Source of the DNA: an uncultured Paracoccaceae bacterium
Lineage (GTDB): Bacteria; Pseudomonadota; Alphaproteobacteria; Rhodobacterales; Rhodobacteraceae
Assembly (NCBI GenBank): GCA_938092015.1
Contig: CALKOT010000010.1
Span: 1-37,553, forward strand
Direction: 5' to 3'
DNA length: 37,553 nucleotides
Part shown: one piece after another, positions 17,346 through 25,605 of the stretch
How the letters are laid out: each line of letters starts with the position of its first letter
Numbering within the stretch: position 1 is the first letter of the stretch
The notes under the pieces: model-generated
What the model was told of the DNA's origin: nothing
The model's input: only the letters and a program-made list of their open reading frames with translations
Databases searched by the model: none
Position numbers and translations under genes: made by a program

Positions 17346-17963
17346 ATGAGCAGGCCCAATACCATGAAGATACTTACTGCAACCCTATTAGGGGCTGCCG
17401 CGCTATGCGTCGCTGCATGCTCCAGCACATCAACAAGCGTTCCACGTGACCAGACCAATATCTGCGGCATGCTGGGCGATCGCGAAGACTGGGGCGAGGC
17501 CCTGGCTGATGCTGAGCAGAAATGGGGCGCGCCGCCTCATGTAGTGATGGCGATCATCTGGAAGGAAAGCAGTTTCCGCCACGATGCTAAAACGCCGAAG
17601 AAATATACGTTCTTTGGGCTTGTGCCTAACGGGCGGGTCAGTTCAGCCTACGGCTATTCACAAGCGTTGGACGGTACTTGGGGCTGGTATCAGGATGAAA
17701 CCGGTAATGGCTGGGCCAGCCGCGAAGACTTTGACGACAGCGTTGATTTCATCGGTTGGTACATGACCAAGACCCGCCGCTCAAACGGTCTGGCGATGAC
17801 TGACGCATACAGCCAGTACCTCGCTTATCACGAAGGACACACCGGCTTTAAACGCGGAACGTGGAAGCAGAAGGCCTGGCTAAAGAAAGCCGCCAGCAGG
17901 GTGACACGCCGGGCTGAAGATTATCAAAGGCAATTGTCTGGATGCCGTGGGTTGGTGGCCTGA
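17346..17963 (+). CDS. Lipoprotein with SLT-type lytic transglycosylase domain
   Basis: A 205-residue protein with a lipoprotein signal (LLGAAALCVAAC, lipidated Cys25) and a lysozyme-like SLT domain. Glu74 in IIWKESSFRHD sits in the family position of the catalytic Glu (ESsF motif), followed by SAYGYSQAL..TWGWYQ, which matches the 'a.GlmQl.p.T' segment of lytic transglycosylases. It should be anchored in the outer membrane facing the periplasm and cleave peptidoglycan. I use ATG 17346 because AGAGG lies just upstream; ATG 17364 is an alternative that shortens the signal. It follows the RTX gene by 50 bases and may be cotranscribed with it. It converges with the polyamine-type operon, with only three bases between stop codons. 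Confidence 0.82.
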   Translation: MSRPNTMKILTATLLGAAALCVAACSSTSTSVPRDQTNICGMLGDREDWGEALADAEQKWGAPPHVVMAIIWKESSFRHDAKTPKKYTFFGLVPNGRVSSAYGYSQALDGTWGWYQDETGNGWASREDFDDSVDFIGWYMTKTRRSNGLAMTDAYSQYLAYHEGHTGFKRGTWKQKAWLKKAASRVTRRAEDYQRQLSGCRGLVA

Positions 17964-17966
17964 CGG

Positions 17967-18707
17967 TCAGCCGCCCGGCTTGGTGAACCGCAACAGATTA
18001 GACAGCTTGCCCGTGGACTGCGGGCCAAGCGCGCCACACAGGCTTTGCCCCTTGCGGCAGAAATCATAGCTGCCCATATCAAGGTTCAGCGCCATATTTG
18101 GCGCGAACTTTGCGGCAACCTCTTGCGTCGCTTCGTTCAACGTCAGCATTCGCGGTGAGCTGTCAAATACGCCGAATGTACCATTGTTCATCTGAAACAG
18201 GATGCGTCGGCGAAACCGGGGCGCACCGTCGATGGGCGCCGTGTCGACATTTCCGTCCACAATAAGAAGATGGCTTTGCATAACGGCAGAGCCAGTCTCA
18301 GATGCGCGGGATAAGAAATCCGCACGACCTTTCGTATTCTCCAGATCAAACTGCTGATCATTTAATACGATGCGACGGCGGTGATGCAGTGTTGGCTGTC
18401 CATCTGTCACGGTCAGCACGCCATCGAACCGAACATATTCGCGGCTGATAACTTCGCCACCACGCGCGAAAAGCCCAACAGGTTTCCGGCGATTTTCTGC
18501 GCGCCTGTCTGTGGCCGTATAGGCACCGGTTACATCCAGCGCGCCTTCGGGCGTCGCCTCTGCGTCTTCAGGCAACAAGCGCAGCTCAACCACCGCGCCA
18601 CCGCAACTGGTAAAGATCAGATCATCATCCTGCAGATCGCACAGCCCGCCACTTCCGGCCTGTGCAGCCGTCGCCCCCAATACAAAGGGGATAAGAAATC
18701 GGATCAA
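17967..18707 (-). CDS. Exported protein, possibly phosphodiester-glycosidase (NAGPA/DUF2233)-like
   Basis: A 246-residue protein with a signal peptide (MIRFLIPFVLGATAAQA). The C-terminal half contains QMNNGTFGVFD, a helix with VAAKFAPNMALNLDMGSYDF, and Cys residues. This resembles the end of NAGPA-type phosphodiester glycosidase domains, where a helix is followed by ALNLDGG, but the second Gly-rich motif is weak, so the assignment is tentative. It starts with TTG at 18707, whose last two bases overlap the TGA stop of the upstream permease gene (TTGA). This implies translational coupling and places it as the last gene of the ABC transporter operon. Why an exported protein should accompany this transporter is unknown. 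Confidence 0.55.
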   Translation of the reverse strand: MIRFLIPFVLGATAAQAGSGGLCDLQDDDLIFTSCGGAVVELRLLPEDAEATPEGALDVTGAYTATDRRAENRRKPVGLFARGGEVISREYVRFDGVLTVTDGQPTLHHRRRIVLNDQQFDLENTKGRADFLSRASETGSAVMQSHLLIVDGNVDTAPIDGAPRFRRRILFQMNNGTFGVFDSSPRMLTLNEATQEVAAKFAPNMALNLDMGSYDFCRKGQSLCGALGPQSTGKLSNLLRFTKPGG

Positions 18708-19657
18708 CTCGGACTCATTCCTCTCAGCCGCTCGGACCGGCGACGGAGGAGTTCCAGCACCGTCAGCAGACCAATCGAAATCAAGACCAGAATTGTGGCC
18801 ACCGCGAGGATGGTTGGCGAGATTTGTTCGCGGATCCCGCTGAACATCTGCCGGGGGATCGTTCGCTGTTCCACATCAGCCATTTGCAGCACAACCACAA
18901 CTTCATCAAACGATGTGATGAACGCAAAGAGCGCGCCAGAGATCACGCCTGGCAGGATCAGCGGCATCTGAATTTTGAAGAAGGTTCGCGCTGACGATGC
19001 GCCCATGGACTGCGCAGCCCGCACCAAGCTTTGATCAAAGCCCACCAAAGTGGCGGTTACGGTGATGATCACGAACGGCGTGCCGAGCACAGCGTGGGCG
19101 AGGATCAGACCGAAATAGGTACGGGTCAATGTCCAGGTTGGGGCAATTGGTTCGTCTGCAAACCAGTTCACCGGGTTCAGGTCCTGACTGAACGAATAGA
19201 AAAGGCCCGAAGCGGTGATCACAAGTGGCACGATCATGGGCGAGATCAGCGTCGCCATGATGGCGCCCTTCGCGGGCATTTCTGATCGGGACAGGCCAAT
19301 GGCCGCAAGGGTGCCAAGCGCAGTTGCAAGGATTGTCGCGAAAAAACCGATGATAAAACTGTTCTTGATGGCGCGGACCCACTGGGCGTTGTTCCACATG
19401 TCCGTCCACCAGCCCGCAATCGCATCCGGCGCGGCCATGCCATTGCGCAGGACATCAGCATACCAGCGGGTTGAGAATGCATCGCTTTCAAACGACAGCA
19501 TGCCTTCGGTGAAGCTGAAGTAAGGCTCCACGTTGAAGGATAGTGGCACCACGATAACGATCGGGGCCATCAGGAAAAAGAAGATCAGGCCGCAGATAAT
19601 ACGGAACGTGTAGTGCCAGATCCGTTCGCCGGTCGAAGCATAAGGGGGCAGCACCAT
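18704..19657 (-). CDS. Polyamine-type ABC transporter permease (PotC-like)
   Basis: A 317-residue inner-membrane permease with about six helices. The cytoplasmic EAA loop is recognisable as RAAQSMGASSARTFFKIQ followed by LPLILPG-type residues (MPLILPGVISG), which docks with the ATPase. FITSFDEVVVVLQM and the overall order match PotC/PotI permeases of the spermidine/putrescine family. The ORF starts at ATG 19657, six bases after the stop of the partner permease, so the two are almost certainly cotranslated. The N-terminus (APIVIVVPLSFN) is typical of the family. It works as a heterodimer with the 19664-20926 product. The substrate could be spermidine, putrescine or a related cation. Confidence 0.9.
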   Translation of the reverse strand: MVLPPYASTGERIWHYTFRIICGLIFFFLMAPIVIVVPLSFNVEPYFSFTEGMLSFESDAFSTRWYADVLRNGMAAPDAIAGWWTDMWNNAQWVRAIKNSFIIGFFATILATALGTLAAIGLSRSEMPAKGAIMATLISPMIVPLVITASGLFYSFSQDLNPVNWFADEPIAPTWTLTRTYFGLILAHAVLGTPFVIITVTATLVGFDQSLVRAAQSMGASSARTFFKIQMPLILPGVISGALFAFITSFDEVVVVLQMADVEQRTIPRQMFSGIREQISPTILAVATILVLISIGLLTVLELLRRRSERLRGMSPS

Positions 19658-19663
19658 CTCAGA

Positions 19664-20926
19664 TCACCCGAGTTTCATGTTGTCGATGCCGACGATGCGG
19701 TCATAGAACCAATAGAGGAACAGAACGAAGATCAACAGAACCAGACCCAACGCCGCAGCGAGAGAGTAGTTCAGCGAGGATCGCATGTGGTTGTCGATGA
19801 TGTTCGAGATCATCACGCCATCCTGCCCACCGAGGAGGGCTGGAGTGATGTAGTACCCAATGGCGAGGATGAAGACGAGGATGCCCCCTGCCCCGATCCC
19901 AGGCACGGTTTGTGGGAAATAGACCCGGCGGAACGCGGTCGTGTTGGTAGCGCCCATTGATTTGGCGGCCCGAACATATTGCGGCGGGATCGCTTTCATC
20001 ACGGAATAAAGCGGCAGGATCATGAACGGCAGCAGGATATGCGTCATCGCGATCAGCGTGCCCAGCTTGTTGTAGATCATACTGAAACGGGCATCGTCAG
20101 AGGCAATGCCAATGAAGACAAACACATCATTCAACACCCCCTGACCTTGAAGAATTGCGATCCATGCCGTGGTGCGCACGAGGATCGAAGTCCAGAACGG
20201 CAGCAGCACAAGAATGAGGAGAAGGTTTGATGTCCGAACCGGCAACTGCGCCAGAAGATAGGCGATCGGGTAGCCGAGGATCAGTGTGAAGACGGTAACA
20301 AGGATCGAAATCTCAAGCGTTCGAAGGAACAGTTTCACATGGACGCGCAGGTTTTCCTTTTCCTGCACAATGGATCCATCGTCGGCGTATTTCAGATCTA
20401 TCGCCTTCAGAACAAAGGATAATGTGAACGAATTCGCCGTCCGCTTCATCGCGTGCCAATAGGCCGGATTGCCCCACTTCTTGTCAGCCTTGATCATCGC
20501 CTCTTTGAAGGGCGCTTCCATGCTTTTGGCTTTGCGCGTGGTCTTCTTGAACAGAGAAGTCGCACCGGAAATCTCTCGGTTTACGCGACCGCCGACTTTG
20601 GTTGGCAATGCACGGTCAATTTCGCGCGCCCATTTGATATCGGCGATAACCGCTGCATAGACCTCTTCACTTGGCAGTTCAGTCCCATCCCATTCCAGCA
20701 AAAGAGGCGTCGTCGTCGGCATGCCTTCTTCAAACTGGTTGTTGTAGATGCCCTGAAACAACAGGACGACGATTGGCAAGAAGAAGAAGAGTGAGATGAA
20801 AGCCAGCAGCGGCGCGGTAAGACCAAAGGCCCGCAGCCTGTTGCGGAACATTGCCTGCGCCAAGCGACGCTTAAGGGGCGTTCCATCCGCCGCCATCAGC
20901 GGGCCGGATTGTGTTACATCTGTCAT
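19664..20926 (-). CDS. Polyamine-type ABC transporter permease (PotB-like) with a large insertion after helix 1
   Basis: A 420-residue permease. Helix 1 (FGLTAPLLAFISLFFFLPIV) is followed by about 150 hydrophilic residues with many Lys, Arg and Glu before helix 2 (RTLEISILVTVFTLILGYPI); the remaining helices and the EAA loop RAAKSMGATNTTAFRRVYFP are typical of PotB/PotH. E. coli PotB is about 275-285 residues, so the extra length is mostly this loop, which by topology faces the periplasm. The start ATG 20926 is chosen because GAGG precedes it; the frame stays open to 21010 but would run through a hairpin. Downstream of the binding-protein gene, separated by two nested hairpins. Confidence 0.88.
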   Translation of the reverse strand: MTDVTQSGPLMAADGTPLKRRLAQAMFRNRLRAFGLTAPLLAFISLFFFLPIVVLLFQGIYNNQFEEGMPTTTPLLLEWDGTELPSEEVYAAVIADIKWAREIDRALPTKVGGRVNREISGATSLFKKTTRKAKSMEAPFKEAMIKADKKWGNPAYWHAMKRTANSFTLSFVLKAIDLKYADDGSIVQEKENLRVHVKLFLRTLEISILVTVFTLILGYPIAYLLAQLPVRTSNLLLILVLLPFWTSILVRTTAWIAILQGQGVLNDVFVFIGIASDDARFSMIYNKLGTLIAMTHILLPFMILPLYSVMKAIPPQYVRAAKSMGATNTTAFRRVYFPQTVPGIGAGGILVFILAIGYYITPALLGGQDGVMISNIIDNHMRSSLNYSLAAALGLVLLIFVLFLYWFYDRIVGIDNMKLG

Positions 20927-20942
20927 GGTGCCCTCTGGTCTT

Positions 20943-20984
20943 CTTTCTCTACTGCGCCTTTTCGCGAAGGCGCAGTAGAGAAAG
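20943..20984. repeat. Perfect 18-bp inverted repeat between binding-protein and permease genes
   Basis: Positions 20943-20960 (CTTTCTCTACTGCGCCTT) are perfectly complementary to 20967-20984, leaving the loop TTCGCG. In the minus-strand mRNA this is an exceptionally stable hairpin in the 89-base gap between the solute-binding-protein stop (21016) and the PotB-like start (20926). It is followed by purine-rich bases, not U, so it is not itself a standard terminator. Hairpins in this place often block 3' exonuclease and keep the binding-protein mRNA abundant. Confidence 0.85.
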
Positions 20985-21006
20985 GGGGCCGCGGTTAAGC
21001 GGCCCC
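20977..21006 (-). terminator. Attenuator-type terminator after the solute-binding protein
   Basis: On the minus strand, GGGGCCGC (21006-20999) pairs with GCGGCCCC (20992-20985) around TTAACC and is followed by the pyrimidine-rich CTTTCTCT. It lies ten bases after the binding-protein stop. The tail is the first arm of the 18-bp hairpin at 20943-20984, so the two structures share bases. Partial termination here would give more binding protein than permease. Confidence 0.65.
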
Positions 21007-21015
21007 GCAATCAGA

Positions 21016-22095
21016 TTAGTTAGCCAGCCAAGCGTTGAAACGCTCGTTCAGCTCGTCCTGGTTATCCGCCCAGAACTCAAAGTTGTTCACGAGAGCAGTT
21101 TCCAGGTTGGTCGCAGCGGTTGGCATGTGTGGCGCCATTTCCGTTTTGCCATCGTTGAACAGACCAACAAGCGGGCCGGAAGATTTACGGGCTGGGCCGT
21201 AAGAGATCCAGGAAGCCTGATCAGCAAGACGCTGCGTGTCGGTTGAGAACGCCAGGAAGTCCAGAGCGGCTTCTTTGTTTGGCGCGCCTTTTGGGATGAC
21301 CCAGAGGTCGAAGTCGAGGATCTGACCGTCCCAGTTGACAGCGAATGGTTTGCCTTCGCCAGCAGCCGCGTTGAAGATACGACCGTTGTAAGCTGTGGTC
21401 ATGACGACTTCACCGTCAGCCAGCAGCTGTGGAGGCTGTGCGCCAGCTTCCCAGAACACGACCTGATCTTTGATGGTGTCGAGTTTTGCGAATGCGCGAT
21501 CAACGCCTTCTGGCGTGGACAGAACGTCGTAAACCTCAGCAGTAGGAACGCCATCAGCGATCAGAGCCATTTCAAGGTTCGCTTTTGGATTTTTACGCAG
21601 GCCACGCTTGCCTGGGAATTTCGCAAGGTCGAAGAAGTCGTTCAGACCAACAACACCTTTAGTTTTCGAAGTGTCGTAAGCAAAAATAGTGGACCATACG
21701 ATGTTGGCGACAGCACACTCTGGCAGTGAACCAGCAATGAAGTCGTCGACAGCTGCAGTGCCGTCGGGCGCTGCTGGCAGAGCAGAGTGATCGATAGGCT
21801 CAAGCAGGCCTTCGTCACAACCGCGAACGGCGTCAGACATTTCAACATCGACCAGATCCCAGGTCACGTTGCCTGCTTCGACCTGCGCTTTAACTTCGGC
21901 CATGCCACCATTGTAGTCTTCGGACACGATCTGTTTGCCAGTCTTTGCAATCCACGGTTTGTGGTATGCTTCAACCTGAGATTTCGTGTAAGCGCCGCCC
22001 CAAGAGACAACGGTGATTGAGTGGCCAGCAGCGTTTGCTGCGCCGGCCGAGAACGCTGCGATTGCTGCAGCGCCGAGTGCGAGTTTAAGTTTCAT
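21016..22095 (-). CDS. Polyamine-type extracellular solute-binding protein (PotD/PotF-like)
   Basis: A 359-residue periplasmic binding protein with a signal peptide (MKLKLALGAAAIAAFSAGAA, cleavage near ANAAG). Then SITVVSWGGAYTKSQVEAY, DLVDVEMSDAV, GVDRAFAKLD and the C-terminal FEFWADNQDELNERFNAWL follow the spermidine/putrescine/ABC-type SBP pattern (PF13416-like). The strand codon choice is noticeably skewed to common codons, which fits high expression. The start ATG 22095 has AGGGAGACT upstream. It sits 90 bases downstream of the ATPase gene and just before the permeases. The ligand is likely a polyamine or similar small cation; residues that would define it cannot be judged by eye. Confidence 0.9.
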   Translation of the reverse strand: MKLKLALGAAAIAAFSAGAANAAGHSITVVSWGGAYTKSQVEAYHKPWIAKTGKQIVSEDYNGGMAEVKAQVEAGNVTWDLVDVEMSDAVRGCDEGLLEPIDHSALPAAPDGTAAVDDFIAGSLPECAVANIVWSTIFAYDTSKTKGVVGLNDFFDLAKFPGKRGLRKNPKANLEMALIADGVPTAEVYDVLSTPEGVDRAFAKLDTIKDQVVFWEAGAQPPQLLADGEVVMTTAYNGRIFNAAAGEGKPFAVNWDGQILDFDLWVIPKGAPNKEAALDFLAFSTDTQRLADQASWISYGPARKSSGPLVGLFNDGKTEMAPHMPTAATNLETALVNNFEFWADNQDELNERFNAWLAN

Positions 22096-22185
22096 GACTT
22101 TATAGTCTCCCTGTAGTTAGACCGCTTTGCGCGGCCCGTGAGTTACGTCGCCCACCAAAAAGGCGAACGGCGCATTCGATATGAT

Positions 22186-23277
22186 CTAGACCGCATCCAA
22201 AGCGCGGCAATCGTCAGTCATCCACGACACATTCGTGGTTTCCCCAACCGCCAAAGGCCGTGCCCCAGCGGCGTTCGGTACTTTGACAATGAAATCCGTG
22301 TTCCCGGCGACATCGAGGCGGCACCTGATGTGGTCGCCCAGATAAATCAGCTCAAGCACTTTTGCTTCGGCCTGGTTTTCGCCTTCGCCGCCAATGTAAA
22401 TCCGTTCAGGACGCACTGAAAGCATAGTTCGGGTGCCTACCGCGCCACTGTTAATGGCGAGGGCCCGGCTGCCGCCGCCGCCTTCGATGTCGACTTGTGC
22501 GACACCGGCGTCGATCGACGAAACCTTGCCGAACAGTTTGTTGTTCTCGCCAATAAACTGAGCGACGAAGCTGTTATCGGGCCGCTCATACAGATCTTCC
22601 GGCGGCGCAAGCTGCTGGATTACGCCATCGTTAAAGACTGCAATCCGGTCAGACATCGTCAACGCCTCGGACTGATCATGGGTCACGTAGACCACTGTAA
22701 TGCCGAGGTTTTCGTGAATATGCTTGATTTCGTACTGCATATGCTCGCGCAGCTGTTTGTCGAGCGCGCCAAGCGGTTCATCCATCAGGACAAGTTCTGC
22801 ATCGAAAACAAGCGCGCGGGCCAGTGCGATGCGCTGCTGCTGGCCGCCAGAAAGCTGTGCTGGGCGACGACCGTCAAACTCACCCATCTGCACCATATCA
22901 AGCGCGCGTTTCACCTTGGCTTCGGTATCTGCCTTGGACATTTTCCGCACTTCTAATGGGAAGGCGAGGTTTTCCGCTACTGTCATGTGCGGGAAAAGGG
23001 CGTAGTTCTGAAAAACCATGCCAATCCCGCGCTTGTGCGGCGGGATATTTTTAATTGAGTTGCCATCAAGGCGGATGTCGCCATGCGTTGCTGTTTCAAA
23101 GCCGGCCAACATCATAAGGCATGTAGTTTTGCCAGACCCCGATGGGCCAAGCATTGTCAGAAATTCACCTTTGCCGATGGCGAGGTTCAAGTCCTTAACG
23201 ACAAGCGTTTCGCCATCGTAGCTTTTCTGAACGCGTTCAAACGCGACAAAGGCCTCTGCAGCCGATCCATCCGCCAT
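22186..23277 (-). CDS. Polyamine-type ABC transporter ATP-binding protein (PotA-like)
   Basis: A 363-residue ATPase. Walker A is GPSGSGKTT (near residue 45), the signature LSGGQQQRIALARAL (near 142), Walker B ELVLMDEPLGAL, followed by the H-loop VVYVTHDQSEAL. All catalytic motifs are intact. The C-terminal 120 residues form an OB-like TOBE domain (e.g. MLSVRPERIYIGGEGEN), common in PotA and other importer ATPases. It energises import by the two permeases. It is the first gene of the operon on the minus strand, starting at ATG 23277, and faces the LysR gene across a 236-base region. Confidence 0.93.
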   Translation of the reverse strand: MADGSAAEAFVAFERVQKSYDGETLVVKDLNLAIGKGEFLTMLGPSGSGKTTCLMMLAGFETATHGDIRLDGNSIKNIPPHKRGIGMVFQNYALFPHMTVAENLAFPLEVRKMSKADTEAKVKRALDMVQMGEFDGRRPAQLSGGQQQRIALARALVFDAELVLMDEPLGALDKQLREHMQYEIKHIHENLGITVVYVTHDQSEALTMSDRIAVFNDGVIQQLAPPEDLYERPDNSFVAQFIGENNKLFGKVSSIDAGVAQVDIEGGGGSRALAINSGAVGTRTMLSVRPERIYIGGEGENQAEAKVLELIYLGDHIRCRLDVAGNTDFIVKVPNAAGARPLAVGETTNVSWMTDDCRALDAV

Positions 23278-23401
23278 TCCGGCTGGCTCCCTGAATTACG
23301 TAACCGTTCGTTTTTTGGCGCCGTGCGGGCGCGGGCGGGAGACTAAACAGGTGCGTTTCGCCAGCGCAACCCTCCCTTTCGGCATTCCGCCAAAAACCCT
23401 T

Positions 23402-23419
23402 TGTGTAATTTTATACACA
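23402..23419. promoter_or_regulatory. Candidate operator between the ABC operon and the LysR gene
   Basis: TGTGTA at 23402-23407 and TACACA at 23414-23419 form a perfect 6-base dyad with a 6-base AT-rich centre. LysR-type regulators typically bind a dyad of the T-N11-A form in the region shared with their divergent target, as here. This dyad fits that size and position. A CATAAT box near 23480 may be the LysR promoter's -10. Neither is proven. Confidence 0.45.
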
Positions 23420-23513
23420 CCGCCGTAAGCAGAACCGGATTTTTGTCTGGAATCTTAAGCCTCTTTCGAAAACACTTGCATAATAAAGGGTTTCTTGGCT
23501 GGAGCCGGCGTAC

Positions 23514-24416
23514 ATGGACCGATTGAGTGAGATGGAGGCGTTTACCCGCGTGGTTGAGCTTGGCGGCTTTACAGATGCGGCGCGTAAGGCTGGCTTGTCC
23601 AAGTCCGCCATCTCAAAACATGTCGCAGCACTGGAAACACGACTAGGCGCTCGCCTTTTGAATCGCACCACACGTCGTGTCAGCCCTACAGAAATCGGAC
23701 TTGCGTATTACGACAAGGCGATCAGCGTTCTGTCAGCCGCCGCTGACGCCGATGCGATGGCGACCACAATGCAGGGCGCCCCGACCGGTGAATTGAAAAT
23801 CTCAGCGCCTCTTACGTTTGGTCTGCGTTTTGTTTCGCCAGCGCTGGCGTCTTTTCTGAACAAATACCCCGATGTCTCTGCCCGGCTTGAGTTTGATGAT
23901 CGCATGGTCGAACTCGTATCCGAAGGGTTCGATGTGGCGATCAGGATTGGGGACTTGCCGGACAGTTCCCTCAAGGCGCGCAAGGTGGCCGAGACCGAAG
24001 TTAACCTCATCGCCTCGCCTAAATACATTGAATGGCACGGCGCGCCGCAATCGCTTGACGATCTGTCGAAACACGAGCTTCTACATTATTCGCACTTGTC
24101 GTCGGGCAATTACTGGCGGCTCAAATCTAAATCTGGCGACGAGCGTTTGATACGGTCTGGTGGGCGTTTGGCTATCAACAATGGTGAGGCGTTGGTACAA
24201 GCCGCGCTCGATGGTCTTGGCATCTGTCTCAGCCCGAACTTCATTTGCCATGATGAACTTGCAAACGGATCGCTGATTGAATTGCTGCCAGCGCACAAAC
24301 CGGCGCCACTGGGTGTCTTTGCTGTTTACCCGGAGGGGCGGTTTCCACAGCCCAAACTGCGTGTGTTCATTGATCACCTGGCCACCTCGCTGAAAGGCAG
24401 GGGCCCAAAATGGTGA
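23514..24416 (+). CDS. LysR-type transcriptional regulator
   Basis: A 300-residue LysR-family regulator. Residues 1-60 are the winged helix-turn-helix (EAFTRVVELGGFTDAARKAG, then LSKSAISKHVAALETRLGARLLNRTTR), and residues about 90-295 are the periplasmic-binding-protein-like effector domain (GELKISAPLTFGLRFV onward). The ATG at 23514 has GGAG upstream. It is transcribed away from the polyamine-type ABC operon, and such divergent pairs normally mean that the regulator controls the operon and itself, with the transported compound or a derivative as coinducer. The subgroup resembles those governing small catabolic or transport operons, but the effector is unknown. Confidence 0.92.
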   Translation: MDRLSEMEAFTRVVELGGFTDAARKAGLSKSAISKHVAALETRLGARLLNRTTRRVSPTEIGLAYYDKAISVLSAAADADAMATTMQGAPTGELKISAPLTFGLRFVSPALASFLNKYPDVSARLEFDDRMVELVSEGFDVAIRIGDLPDSSLKARKVAETEVNLIASPKYIEWHGAPQSLDDLSKHELLHYSHLSSGNYWRLKSKSGDERLIRSGGRLAINNGEALVQAALDGLGICLSPNFICHDELANGSLIELLPAHKPAPLGVFAVYPEGRFPQPKLRVFIDHLATSLKGRGPKW

Positions 24417-24610
24417 CAAACTGCACATGCACTAAAGTGCAAATGGCTCGACTTACCTTCAAAACGTATGTATTTGCTCTATGTTAGAAAGGTGTCTTGT
24501 GGTAAAATTCAGCCTGCGAAGGCAGGTTATGTCAGTCTTGAGGTATGTAGAGTGCTTGGTGGACGGTTTTGTTAGTGGTGGAGAACACCGTGAAAGACTA
24601 GGTTTGGCGA
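24417..24610 (+). promoter_or_regulatory. Leader of the MBL gene with two small dyads
   Basis: This 194-base gap after the LysR gene has TGCACT (24428-24433) and AGTGCA (24436-24441) with an AA centre, a compact dyad that could be an operator, and a hairpin CCTGC-GAAG-GCAGG at 24513-24526 without a T run. No typical Shine-Dalgarno precedes the ATG at 24611. I do not assign a regulator. Confidence 0.3.
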
Positions 24611-25459
24611 ATGTATGACGCTGAGGTCAATTTCAAATTCTGGGGTGTTCGTGGATCCCTGCCCTCGCCGGGCAAGGACACAAATATCTATGGCGGCGAC
24701 ACGCCCTGCCTTGAAATCACGGCCCCAAAATCACGCATCATCCTCGATTGTGGAAGCGGCATGCGGCGGCTTGGCAACGCGTTGATGGAAAACCCTGATG
24801 ACCGCGAGACGTTCATCCTGCTGACCCACCCTCATTTCGATCATGTCTGTGGGCTGCCCTTCTTCACCCCGATCTTCATTCCTGGCCAACATTTCCGCAT
24901 TGGCGCGGCTGAGCCGCACGACATGCGCATGTTGATGCCGCGGCTGTTTTGCCGCCCGTTCTTCCCGGTAGAAGAAGCGATGCTTGGGTCTGACATCGAC
25001 TATTTCCAGCCTGCCCCGCATGGCGAGGCTATGCTGAACGATGAAATCAAACTGACGACCCGCCCCCTGAACCACCCAGGCGGCTGCACCGGTTATCGGA
25101 TTGAAGCATATGGCGTGACGATCGCCTATTGTTCTGACACCGAACATGTCGACGGCGAAACCGATCAGAATGTTCTGGACCTGATGCAGGGCGCTGATCT
25201 GGCTGTGTACGACAGTTCCTACACGTCTCAGGAATATCCCAACCACGTGGGTTGGGGGCATTCGACCCCAAACGAAGGGATCCGATTGGCCGAACTTGCC
25301 GGCGCGAAACGCCTTGCGCTGTTCCATCATAACCCGACCAGGACAGACACCCAGATGGCGGCGATTGAAGCCAATGCGAAAGAGCAATTCGCCGGGGCTT
25401 TTGCTGCACGTGATGGTCTTGAACTGACATTTCAGGCAGCGGCTGTCGCTGCGGCCTGA
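24611..25459 (+). CDS. MBL-fold metallo-hydrolase of the FWGVRGS type
   Basis: A 282-residue cytoplasmic metallo-beta-lactamase-fold protein. It opens with KFWGVRGSLPSPGKDTNIYG, the hallmark start of a COG1235-like/RNase Z-like group, and has the metal motif THPHFDH (His73, His75, Asp77, His78), with His155, Asp176 and His239 or 240 as plausible further ligands. The fold hydrolyses phosphodiesters, cyclic phosphates or related esters. The precise reaction is unknown, and a cyclic-phosphodiesterase role would fit the CNB genes nearby. It is followed, after 146 bases, by the ABC-like gene and reads in the same direction. It is the first member of the 24.6-37.6 kb cluster, or possibly just its neighbour. 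Confidence 0.85.
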   Translation: MYDAEVNFKFWGVRGSLPSPGKDTNIYGGDTPCLEITAPKSRIILDCGSGMRRLGNALMENPDDRETFILLTHPHFDHVCGLPFFTPIFIPGQHFRIGAAEPHDMRMLMPRLFCRPFFPVEEAMLGSDIDYFQPAPHGEAMLNDEIKLTTRPLNHPGGCTGYRIEAYGVTIAYCSDTEHVDGETDQNVLDLMQGADLAVYDSSYTSQEYPNHVGWGHSTPNEGIRLAELAGAKRLALFHHNPTRTDTQMAAIEANAKEQFAGAFAARDGLELTFQAAAVAAA

Positions 25460-25605
25460 GCGGAAGGTCAGGCGCGCGCACGCGGAAACAAAGCTTGGCG
25501 CGAGCGAATAATGCACACTCGCAAAACCCCAACAGACACAAGCGCTTGATCGCAGACGCGTGATGCGTCACTATTAACGCGCAGGGGTAAACGTCGAGGG
25601 AACCG

